A stretch of DNA of 12,350 nt from DASYAN01 sp036501345 (GTDB lineage: Bacteria; Chloroflexota; Ktedonobacteria; Ktedonobacterales; Ktedonobacteraceae), in the NCBI GenBank assembly GCA_036501345.1, contig DASYAN010000073.1:1-12350 (forward strand), written 5' to 3'. The translations under genes and the position numbers were made by a program. The notes below the pieces were generated by a model. The model did not search any database. It had not been told where the DNA came from and was given only the letters and a program-made list of their open reading frames with translations. Of the stretch, positions 1 through 7,149 are shown piece after piece; positions within the stretch are counted from its first letter, which is position 1, and every line of letters starts with the position of its first letter.

Positions 1-1926
1 TCCCTTCCAACGGATGCTATCCCAGGTGAGTGGACTGATCCTGCTTATGGGGATGTGTGTGATGCGACTTCAGATGCCGGGTTTGTCCAACCATCCAACG
101 GGGGGGCCTGTCAGCAGAACTGGATAGCGACGACGACGGAAAATGGCACGCAGGAATGCGTCCGCACCGTTCCTTCCTTCAAGAGTTTCTGTCCGATCGG
201 CTTTGCCCTGGATGGTGGCCTGTGCGAGTATCAGCCGCAGGATAGTGCTGATTGGCAAGTAGGCTTCTGTCGCTCTTTTAAGAGCTATGAGGTCCCCATC
301 GAATGGATCAAAAGGGATGTCTGTAAGATCGATCCTGTCCCCAATCCGGGAGTCGATCCTGAAAACCCAGGAGCGTTTCTTCAAGCGCCAGCAGGTGATG
401 GGTCCTGTCCAGAGAACTGGATCATGATGACGAGTCGAACGGGCGAGCAGGAATGCGCTCTCACTGTCCCTACCTTCAAAAGTTCATGTCCAGTTGGATT
501 TAGCCTCAATAGTGGCCTGTGCGCATACCAGCCCCCAAATAGCGGCGGCTGGCAGGTCGGCTTCTGTCGCTCTTTTAACAGTAGCGAGGTCCCACCCGAA
601 TGGATCAAGGGTCGAGTCTGTGAGGCCAATCCTGACCCTCCAGATCCAGAGCAAACGTTTGTCAAAGAGCCGAATCAGGGGGCTTGTCAGCAGAACTGGA
701 CCAAGATCCTCACTCAAACGGCCCAGCAGGAATGCGTGCTCACGATCCCAATCTTCAAGTCTACTTGTCCAATCGGATTTGCAATCAAGGATAGCCGTTG
801 CCAATATGTGCCGCAACATACTGGCATCTGGCAGGTGGGTTTCTGTACGTCCTTTAGCAGCGATGAGGTCCCACCCGAATGGATCAAGAGCCATGTCTGT
901 GATATCGATCCCATTCCAAACCCGGAAACAAAGTTTGTCGCCCAGCCAGCAGCCAATGGGTCCTGTCAGCAGAACTGGGTCTCAACGCTGACGGCAACAG
1001 GCCAGCAAGAATGCATCCTGACCGTCCCGGCCTCCAGAGGAGCCTGTCCGATCGGCTTTACCCTGGATGGGTCCACCTGTAATTATGTGTCGCAGGATCA
1101 GTCTCATTGGCAGGTGGGTTTCTGTCATACTTTCAGCAACGATGAGATTCCGCCCGAGTGGACCAATAATCATGTCTGTGATACCAATCCCGTGCCAGAC
1201 CCAGAGCAAACCTTTATCAAGCCTGGACCCTGTCAGCAGGGTTGGATCGGCATCACAGCGGAAACCACTCAGCAGCAATGCCTCCTGACCATCCCTGCTG
1301 TGAGGGGCCTGTGTCCGGCAGGATTTGCCCTGGATGGAGCCAGATGCGATTATGTGCCCCAGAGTAAGACTACCTGGACGGTGGGTTTCTGTAAGTCCTT
1401 TAGCAGCGATGAGATCCCACCCACCTGGATCAGTAATCATGTTTGTGACATCAATCCGATCCCAGACCCAGAACAAACCTTCATCAAGCCAGTGCCCTGT
1501 CAAGCGAACTGGATCGAGACCACCAATGCAACGGGACAGGTGCAATGTATCCTGACGGTTCCTGATCTGAGGGGTCTGTGTCCGCAGGGATTTGCCCTGG
1601 ATGGAGCCAAGTGCGATTACGTCCCGAAGAGTACGGTGACATGGGTGGCTGGTTTCTGTAAGTCCTTTAGCAGCGATGAGGTCCCACCCGAGTGGATGAG
1701 CATGCATGTCTGTGATACCAATCCCGTACCAAACCCCGAGCAAACCTTCATTAAGGCTGGACCCTGTGTGCAGAACTGGATCAGGACCTCGGTTGAAGGG
1801 GGAGCTACCCCCAAATGTGCCCTGACAGTCCCGGCCATCCGAGAACTGTGTCCGATTGGCTTTGCTCTGGATGGGGCCAGTTGCGATTATGTGCCCCAGA
1901 ACATCACTGGTTGGCGATTTCCGTGT
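1..1926 (+). repeat. Coding tandem array of six-Cys repeats (89-99 residues per unit)
   Basis: The first cysteine of each unit lies at bases 109, 406, 685, 964, 1231, 1498 and 1765. The periods are 297, 279, 279, 267, 267 and 267 bases (99, 93, 93, 89, 89, 89 codons). Each full unit has six cysteines, in the order C-x-x-N-W, Q-[EQ]-C, C-P-x-G-F, C-x-Y, W-x-x-G-F-C, then E-[VI]-P-P-x-W-x(4)-V-C. Units are joined by a Pro/Asp-rich linker such as NPxPDPEQTF. Bases 1-60 hold the tail of an earlier unit. The seventh unit is cut short at the fifth cysteine (WRFPC, ending 1926). Repeats 3 and 6 share 30 identical bases (849-878 and 1662-1691), so the array grew by duplication. Six conserved cysteines suggest three disulfides per unit. 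I do not recognise the fold. Confidence 0.9.
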
Positions 1927-3015
1927 TCCGACCTGCCCAATGGCACACCCAATGAGAATGCGATTACCAACGACTGGCTCTCTGGTAATAGCCCTGACAC
2001 ACAAACAATTAGCAGCGATCCAACAGTCACAGATGGTGTAACGGGGGGCCGTTTTGAGCACACGTTTGCAGCAGATACCTACGGGCTCAAGAGCGTGCAA
2101 GATGTCTTTGGTCCAATGTTGGCACTGGCTTTTGTGTTGGTCACCCCAATGTTGATCCTGATCGGCTACCAGATCATGTTAGCCGCCTCCAGTTTTCGCC
2201 ATGCTGGAGCGCTCGAAGGACTCTCGCGTGTATTTCTGGGTGTCATCGCCGTGGGGATCAGTTTCCAATTGGTCACGATGTTGATCTCCATGGCCAACAC
2301 AGTCAGTGGAGCAATTGTGGGTCTGCATGGCATGCTGGGCTATATTCCTACTCAGACCTATGGGCTGAGAGCTGCCTATACGCTGGCTGGGGTGAGCGAG
2401 CCTCTGACATCCTATCGGGGCTTGGTGATGCCCATGAGCCGCTGGGGCTGTGCGGTCAATGATTTCATCGGCATTCTTGGCAACCAGTTTTTTAGCCACC
2501 AAGTGACGACATGGCTGCCTGTGATCGGCAATCTGGCCCCTCTCGCAACCCAGGTGACCAATGGAGCACAGCTCGCCAGCCGCCTGACCGAATTTGCCAG
2601 AATGGCGTTGTCGGTGGTGCTCTGGCTGCAGGCAGTCATTCGCATCGGCTTACTCAATTGCTATATTCTGACCTGCCCGCTCGCATTGGCCTGTTGGGCA
2701 TTGCCTGGAGAACTGGGACAGCAGGTCGTACGTCAATGGACCAAAGGCTTTCTTGCGGTACTCTTTATCCAGGTGGGCCAGCTCTTCTTGATAACAACCC
2801 TACCCTTAATTCTGCCCAGCTTCCCAGCGGTTGCGGGCGACAATGGGATTATACAAGTGCTGCTGACGCAAATACCACCGCTGCTGGTCCTCTGGCTGAC
2901 AGTGAGTATCCCCAAATTTGTGGGTATCGGTGCAGCGAGAGCTATTGGCATGACGGGGGTGATGGCAGGTGGCATCGTGGGTACGGTTGGAGCAGCCGCC
3001 TCACTCTTGAGATAA
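1..3015 (+). CDS. Cys-rich tandem-repeat protein with C-terminal TrbL/VirB6-like membrane domain (5' partial)
   Basis: The frame is open to base 1. The codons before the GTG at 55 already match the repeat (AIPGEWTDPAYGDVC against EIPPEWTNNHVC in later units), so the true start lies upstream of the window. At least 1004 residues are visible. The first two thirds is a six-Cys tandem repeat. After a short linker comes a membrane domain with about six hydrophobic segments, near bases 2107-2180, 2224-2304, 2593-2709, 2741-2820, 2848-2927 and 2950-3009. A longer polar loop containing SRWGCAVNDFIG sits between the second and third. The layout, an extracytoplasmic N-terminal region plus a hydrophobic half ending in a Gly/Ala-rich helix, resembles TrbL/VirB6-type proteins, which form the inner-membrane part of type IV secretion and conjugation channels. 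That assignment comes from hydrophobicity pattern and general character, not from a diagnostic motif. The repeats are probably outside the cell and disulfide-bonded. An unrelated polytopic surface protein is the main alternative. Confidence 0.8.
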   Translation, partial: SLPTDAIPGEWTDPAYGDVCDATSDAGFVQPSNGGACQQNWIATTTENGTQECVRTVPSFKSFCPIGFALDGGLCEYQPQDSADWQVGFCRSFKSYEVPIEWIKRDVCKIDPVPNPGVDPENPGAFLQAPAGDGSCPENWIMMTSRTGEQECALTVPTFKSSCPVGFSLNSGLCAYQPPNSGGWQVGFCRSFNSSEVPPEWIKGRVCEANPDPPDPEQTFVKEPNQGACQQNWTKILTQTAQQECVLTIPIFKSTCPIGFAIKDSRCQYVPQHTGIWQVGFCTSFSSDEVPPEWIKSHVCDIDPIPNPETKFVAQPAANGSCQQNWVSTLTATGQQECILTVPASRGACPIGFTLDGSTCNYVSQDQSHWQVGFCHTFSNDEIPPEWTNNHVCDTNPVPDPEQTFIKPGPCQQGWIGITAETTQQQCLLTIPAVRGLCPAGFALDGARCDYVPQSKTTWTVGFCKSFSSDEIPPTWISNHVCDINPIPDPEQTFIKPVPCQANWIETTNATGQVQCILTVPDLRGLCPQGFALDGAKCDYVPKSTVTWVAGFCKSFSSDEVPPEWMSMHVCDTNPVPNPEQTFIKAGPCVQNWIRTSVEGGATPKCALTVPAIRELCPIGFALDGASCDYVPQNITGWRFPCSDLPNGTPNENAITNDWLSGNSPDTQTISSDPTVTDGVTGGRFEHTFAADTYGLKSVQDVFGPMLALAFVLVTPMLILIGYQIMLAASSFRHAGALEGLSRVFLGVIAVGISFQLVTMLISMANTVSGAIVGLHGMLGYIPTQTYGLRAAYTLAGVSEPLTSYRGLVMPMSRWGCAVNDFIGILGNQFFSHQVTTWLPVIGNLAPLATQVTNGAQLASRLTEFARMALSVVLWLQAVIRIGLLNCYILTCPLALACWALPGELGQQVVRQWTKGFLAVLFIQVGQLFLITTLPLILPSFPAVAGDNGIIQVLLTQIPPLLVLWLTVSIPKFVGIGAARAIGMTGVMAGGIVGTVGAAASLLR

Positions 3016-3066
3016 AGAAACGCAACGGGCGGTTGCCCAACGAGCATGCAGAAAGGTAGACAGACT

Positions 3067-5253
3067 ATGCGAGGAAAAACAACAGCTATGCAGAGCATCC
3101 CATCAACACTGGTGAAGTGGATATACCTCTTGCTTATCCTGCTTGCGATAACGATCAATACTTCCGTTGGACAACTGCCGATTACCAGAGCAATCCCCAG
3201 TCGCCCCACTGGATGCCTTGCCAACAACAGTTGCTCGGTTGCTGCAGAAAGCATGAATCATAGGCCTGACGGCTTGCGCTCGAATGGATGCCCTATCACT
3301 CCTTCTCCTATCAACCCTGTTGTGAGCGTAATAATCAGTAGTGTGTGTTTCTATAACCTCTCAGGAAATACTTCGTGTAATACAAACTACCAACTCATAG
3401 GCACGATTTGCTATGGTTTCAAGAATAACACTCCACCAATCTCTGCGGGGGATGGTCAATGCCCTCCAGCTCAAAGTGGTGCTGGCACAGTCTATGTGCT
3501 TAATGCGCAATGTTTTTTTCTCGCCGCCACCAGTGATGCATGCGGTTCTTCTTATACTTTCAATGTGCCAGTTTGCTCTGCTTCAGTCAAGGCTACTTCC
3601 AACTTTACTGTGTCAGGATGCCCTACTCTTTCCAGCCTAACACCCATTTCGAAGCCCCAGTATCAAATCTGTTTTTATCAGCTAGCACCTGGAGCACAAT
3701 GTGCAGCAAACTATAATAAAGGTGCACAAGGTATCTATTGCGTCGCTTTTACCTCTGGCAGCTCTCCTACTAATGGGAGTGCTCAATGCCCTCCAACTCC
3801 TAGCGGTGCTGGCACAGTCTATATAACGTCCGATGGTTACTACTGTTACTTTATTGCTGGTGATCTATCTCAATGTACTGGACAATATAATGGTCAGGAT
3901 GTGCCTGTTTGCACCGCTCGTCCTACTATCACCCTGGGCGCTTTTGTTGATGGCATTGACCTTGATGCCCCTCCTCCTAAGGCAGGATGCCCCACCAATG
4001 CTGTTAACGGTGTTACTTACACTCTACAAAGTGATGGGACATGCAAAGGAAGCGATGGCAGCACCATAAGCGCAACATGCCCTCAAGGTTATGTTGATTC
4101 AGGTAGCGGTTGCTCTTTTAACACAAGCCTTGACCTGACTGATGTAAGCAGTGACCCTTGCACATTGACGAATACTGGCGAGGAAGAAGGTGAAGGTGGA
4201 GGTGAAGAGGAAGGTAATCTTACCTATACTTGCCCTTATACCAATACGACGCTCGTCTGCTATATCAATACCTCAAATCTCATGGAGTACTGCTATATGG
4301 GCAACGGTAGTATTAGCTACTACGAGTGTAGTATCAATACAAACAATGATCCGATAAGCTGCTGGTATTATGGTCCCAATGATGCTACGAAAAGCACTTT
4401 GTTTGCCACCTCAACATGCACTCCTCCTAGTTCTTCAAGTTCGTCCCTCAGTGATTGTAATATTGTCGCTTGCTTCAATAGTACTACTACTAGCAGCAGT
4501 AAGACAATGTTTGGTGGTGGCTGCTCAGCAGACGCTAACGCTCAGGCTAACCCTGCTATAATAGAAGTAAAAATAGAGCAACAATGCACATCGCAACAAG
4601 ATGGGGTAATACTCAGTTGCACCTATGTCTATACTCATCATAGAACTATCAAGAGCAGATATTTCCAGATAACCTGTAAGCCGGATACCCCTATAAACTG
4701 CAACCCCATACTTGGCCCCTATAGCACGAGTATTGCAAGAAGCTGTGCCCCTCCGGATGATTCTTTTACCTCTGTGTGCAATACAACGGATAGCCGGAAT
4801 AATGCACCGGTTTGGAGAGGGTCGTGCAGCCCTAACCAGAACAGCCCTAACCAGAATTGCCGTCTATTCGCCAACAACACGGATACGAATGACCTTGGCT
4901 CAGTATCTTGCGACGTTAATGGTACTTGCAACATAGTGGATGATAATGGGAATACGATGACACTCAACAATTGCGGCACAAGTCCCACTTTTAATTGCAA
5001 AAGCACGACACCTGCCTGCCCCACCACGACGCCAGAGGGGAACCTAACACCACCGCTATCAGAATCAAACCTGACTTGCAGAGGAGAATTGGTGATGGAT
5101 TCGTTGATAAGTCCTACTATAACTTCTCTTACCATAATCTACCCTTTAAGCGCCGGAGAGTTGCAATGGGTACTAGCACAACTTGGAATTGGATCGCAAT
5201 CATGGCTGAGCCAAGCGGGAATGAAGAATTTACCCACAATTGTTGGATTATAG
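3067..5253 (+). CDS. Secreted Cys-rich repeat protein, function unknown
   Basis: A protein of about 728 residues with a clear signal peptide: Lys/Arg near the N terminus, a hydrophobic core (WIYLLLILLAITI, residues 18-30) and a likely cleavage site around SVG-Q (residue 35). I prefer the ATG at 3067 because AAAGG (3052-3056) precedes it by 10 bases. The in-frame ATGs at 3046 (no ribosome binding site seen) and 3088 (GAGGA at 3071-3075) are possible. About 46 cysteines are spread over the mature chain. Two eight-Cys repeats (3289-3576, 3619-3912) are followed by a partial third-like segment (GCPTNAVNGVTYT onward) and a Glu/Gly linker. Then comes a long Ser/Thr/Asn/Cys-rich region with about 17 N-x-S/T motifs in the whole protein. 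The last 57 residues have no cysteine and are more hydrophobic. No enzyme motif or clear membrane anchor is visible. It starts 51 bases after the TrbL-like gene, so a shared surface apparatus is plausible. It looks more AT-rich than that gene. Confidence 0.8.
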   Translation: MRGKTTAMQSIPSTLVKWIYLLLILLAITINTSVGQLPITRAIPSRPTGCLANNSCSVAAESMNHRPDGLRSNGCPITPSPINPVVSVIISSVCFYNLSGNTSCNTNYQLIGTICYGFKNNTPPISAGDGQCPPAQSGAGTVYVLNAQCFFLAATSDACGSSYTFNVPVCSASVKATSNFTVSGCPTLSSLTPISKPQYQICFYQLAPGAQCAANYNKGAQGIYCVAFTSGSSPTNGSAQCPPTPSGAGTVYITSDGYYCYFIAGDLSQCTGQYNGQDVPVCTARPTITLGAFVDGIDLDAPPPKAGCPTNAVNGVTYTLQSDGTCKGSDGSTISATCPQGYVDSGSGCSFNTSLDLTDVSSDPCTLTNTGEEEGEGGGEEEGNLTYTCPYTNTTLVCYINTSNLMEYCYMGNGSISYYECSINTNNDPISCWYYGPNDATKSTLFATSTCTPPSSSSSSLSDCNIVACFNSTTTSSSKTMFGGGCSADANAQANPAIIEVKIEQQCTSQQDGVILSCTYVYTHHRTIKSRYFQITCKPDTPINCNPILGPYSTSIARSCAPPDDSFTSVCNTTDSRNNAPVWRGSCSPNQNSPNQNCRLFANNTDTNDLGSVSCDVNGTCNIVDDNGNTMTLNNCGTSPTFNCKSTTPACPTTTPEGNLTPPLSESNLTCRGELVMDSLISPTITSLTIIYPLSAGELQWVLAQLGIGSQSWLSQAGMKNLPTIVGL
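3289..3912 (+). repeat. Two coding eight-Cys repeats (110-codon period)
   Basis: Unit A runs from the first cysteine at 3289 to the eighth at 3574-3576, and unit B from 3619 to 3910-3912, a period of 330 bases. Matching landmarks, in order, are GCP, C-F-Y-x-L, C-x-x-N-Y, C-x-x-F, QCPPxxSGAGTVY, C-[FY]-F-[LI]-A, C-x(3)-Y and VPVC. The stretch around QCPP is still alike at DNA level: bases 3457-3495 and 3784-3822 match at 35 of 39 positions by eye. The pattern differs from the six-Cys repeat of the preceding gene, so the two proteins do not simply share a domain. Confidence 0.85.
4180..4215 (+). repeat. Glu/Gly low-complexity linker (coding)
   Basis: Twelve codons encode only Glu and Gly (EEEGEGGGEEEG). 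They separate the repeat-bearing N-terminal half of the Cys-rich protein from its Asn/Ser/Thr/Cys-rich second half. It is probably a flexible, acidic interdomain linker. The purine-rich DNA could expand or shrink by replication slippage. Confidence 0.8.
4828..4857 (+). repeat. 15-base tandem duplication (coding)
   Basis: Two adjacent 15-base units (4828-4842 and 4843-4857) are identical except for the last base and encode SPNQN twice. This is a small in-frame duplication within the Cys-rich protein and shows recent slippage-type change in the region. Confidence 0.85.
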
Positions 5254-5312
5254 GCGGGTGCAGTTGGCACAACACCGAAAGGTATTGTACACGCTGTTCC
5301 CCCCCAAAGATT

Positions 5313-5317
5313 AGGAG
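5313..5317 (+). promoter_or_regulatory. Ribosome binding site that fixes the start of the first GT-C gene
   Basis: AGGAG lies 10 bases before the ATG at 5328. The reading frame stays open back to 4995, inside the Cys-rich gene. The codons before 5328 show no membrane or family-like sequence, and this site supports the later start. Confidence 0.7.
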
Positions 5318-5327
5318 AAAGCTTGCT

Positions 5328-7070
5328 ATGCAAACACCGAGAGACGCACATTTAACCATGAATAACCTTTTTTCTCAAGAGAGAGGAACCTTTTTCCAAC
5401 GCATAGTCGATGTGATGAAGAAAGTTCCTAGCAAAGATCATCTCCTCTTGGTCTTGATTATGGCATTATCTGCTTTTTTACGCCTCTATCAGTTCCCATC
5501 TCTGCCAGCGGTGTTACACCCGGATGAGGTGAGTGCAGCATATAACAGCTATACTCTGCTTTTACATGGAACCGATCAATGGGGAAACCCCTTCCCAATC
5601 TATTTGCCTGGATCGGGATCAGGCCAAAGTGCCCTGCTCTCTTACCTCAATATTCCCTTCATCAAGCTCTTTGGTTTGACGGCCCTTGGCGAAAGGTTTT
5701 CAAGTGTCCTTCTGAGCTTGCTGACGATTGGGATTTTCTATGCTTTCGTCAAGCGATGGTATGGAACAAGAACAGCTCTGATTGCTGTATTCTTCCTTGG
5801 CACCAATCCATGGCATATCATGCTGTCTCGCTGGAGCTTGGCATCCAATCTGCTGCCCGGTTTTCTCTTACTTGGTATTGCCTTCTTATCCTACTGTTAT
5901 ACATCCAAGTATTCTCAGAGGCTCATACCCTTTTCTCTTATTTTGCTGGCTTTGGCATTTTATACCTATCGCCTATCCATGGTGATTATTCCCATCTTTC
6001 TGGTGCTCTACTTTCGCTTGGTTGGCCTGGAAACGCTTTGGCGAAACAAGCTCGGTGTCCTATTCAGCTTGGTGCTCTTTTTTCTGGTTGCAGCACCATT
6101 CTTCTTGTTCATGCTCGATAATTATGTCTTGTACAGCACTCCCTGGATAGTTCAACATCTGCCATTCACGGTTCCTCTCTTGCCCTCCAATGGACTGGCT
6201 GCCATCACACCTCTACAAACCACATTGGCTTCCAATGCTCAGTTTCTGATCAGCGGATTTAATGATGGGATCATCTGGAACATGGCTAGTGGCTATGCAG
6301 CATTCGGGCTTTTAAGCTTTCCATTGGTGGCTATCGGCATCTATTATAGTATCAAGACACAGCAAGTGCATGCCAATCTCTTCCTGATCTGGCTTCTGGC
6401 TACCCTGCCACTCTTGTTCCTGATGCCTCTTACTATTGTGCGGGCCAATGCGCTTTTTCTACCTTTCATTGCACTGGGTGCTATTGGCATCAGTGGTCTC
6501 TATCACTCGATCGGCAAAAAGAAGAGGGATGACGAACAGGAAACACCAGCTTCTGATGATCAGGATGATGCAGAGGAGTTCCCAACGTACTCTTCGACCA
6601 TCCCTGCGCACGTGGCAGTTATATTAGTGGTATTAGCAGCATTAACTATCTATAATAGCTTTTTCTGCTTTTATTATTTTGATAACTATAATACTGACCT
6701 CAAAGAAGCTTCCAATGATGGATTTAGCACCGCGCTCATGCGAGCCAAACTCGCTGCCTATCCCAATGAGCCTATTTATGTTTCTGACCAGCTGGATAAC
6801 AATTATGACTATACTGTGTTTTTTCTTAAATCCAACCCTACAGACTTTCAACAGCACTCGCGTAGTGTTATATCTGGTGGAGTACATAAAGTTCTTCATT
6901 ATAGAAACTACTACTTTTCACATGATGATCCCATCTATAATTCTGCGAGCTCATTTCTTGCCATCTTGAAAGATAATGAAGCAATACGTTGTGACTATGG
7001 CCTGTTCATCTATACAGATGTAGAACTACACTGGACGGTTGAGCGGTGCTTTGATGCCAATGGAGACTGA
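5328..7070 (+). CDS. PMT/GT39-like GT-C membrane glycosyltransferase (paralogue 1)
   Basis: A 580-residue polytopic protein. Enzymes of this class move a sugar from a polyprenyl-phosphate-sugar donor to an acceptor on the outer face of the membrane. The first hydrophobic helix (about residues 39-54, ending FLRLYQFPSLP) leads into the first outer loop. That loop carries the acidic pair D66-E67 (HPDEVSAAY), where PMT and ArnT-type enzymes have their catalytic or metal-binding acid. LGERFSSVL (about 120-128) and NPWHIMLSRW (about 160-169) follow, both typical of the PMT_2-like group. About eleven helices are followed by an outer C-terminal region of about 125 residues with a cysteine near the end in IRCDYG and another in VERCF. 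An acidic, probably loop segment (6516-6590) is absent from the downstream paralogue. The start at 5328 gives the same residue numbering for the DE motif as in that paralogue. The acceptor is unknown: a protein, lipid or glycan are all possible. Confidence 0.88.
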   Translation: MQTPRDAHLTMNNLFSQERGTFFQRIVDVMKKVPSKDHLLLVLIMALSAFLRLYQFPSLPAVLHPDEVSAAYNSYTLLLHGTDQWGNPFPIYLPGSGSGQSALLSYLNIPFIKLFGLTALGERFSSVLLSLLTIGIFYAFVKRWYGTRTALIAVFFLGTNPWHIMLSRWSLASNLLPGFLLLGIAFLSYCYTSKYSQRLIPFSLILLALAFYTYRLSMVIIPIFLVLYFRLVGLETLWRNKLGVLFSLVLFFLVAAPFFLFMLDNYVLYSTPWIVQHLPFTVPLLPSNGLAAITPLQTTLASNAQFLISGFNDGIIWNMASGYAAFGLLSFPLVAIGIYYSIKTQQVHANLFLIWLLATLPLLFLMPLTIVRANALFLPFIALGAIGISGLYHSIGKKKRDDEQETPASDDQDDAEEFPTYSSTIPAHVAVILVVLAALTIYNSFFCFYYFDNYNTDLKEASNDGFSTALMRAKLAAYPNEPIYVSDQLDNNYDYTVFFLKSNPTDFQQHSRSVISGGVHKVLHYRNYYFSHDDPIYNSASSFLAILKDNEAIRCDYGLFIYTDVELHWTVERCFDANGD

Positions 7071-7095
7071 TGAAAAGGGTGTGCTAGCGATGAAA

Positions 7096-7109
7096 GTGCG
7101 ATACCGCAC
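7096..7109 (+). other. Small perfect hairpin between the paralogues
   Basis: GTGCG-ATAC-CGCAC forms a perfect five-base-pair stem with a four-base loop in the 79-base gap between the two transferase genes. The bases after it are only AATTT with no real T run, so it is not a convincing terminator. It could be an mRNA processing or stability element, or chance. Confidence 0.3.
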
Positions 7110-7149
7110 AATTTGGATGAGAAAAGTGTAAAGAGAGAGAAAGTTTTCT

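Noticed and set aside
494..991. Plus-strand 165-codon frame overlapping the repeat gene
   Set aside because: It is out of frame with the conserved repeat, and its product is an Arg/Ser-rich shadow without family character.
109..1926. CRISPR-like or satellite repeat
   Set aside because: The spacing of 267-297 bases, the codon-level conservation and the in-frame periodicity show coding repeats. There are no short identical repeats with unique spacers.
982..2100. Long minus-strand open frame of 372 codons across the repeats
   Set aside because: It mirrors the repeat array of the + strand gene, where biased codon use removes stops on the other strand periodically. It has no ribosome binding site, and the + strand frame has clear conserved cysteines.
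3027..3038. GGGC-GGTT-GCCC hairpin between the first two genes as a terminator
   Set aside because: The stem is four base pairs with no T run, and the next gene starts within about 30 bases.
2511..3059. Plus-strand 182-codon frame over the membrane domain
   Set aside because: It lies in another frame over the hydrophobic C-terminal half of the first gene. The product has no coherent pattern and no ribosome binding site.
4995..5327. N-terminal extension of the first transferase into the Cys-rich gene
   Set aside because: The extra 111 codons overlap a real coding frame, carry no family-like sequence, and are made unnecessary by AGGAG at 5313-5317 before the ATG at 5328. The paralogue aligns from the later start.
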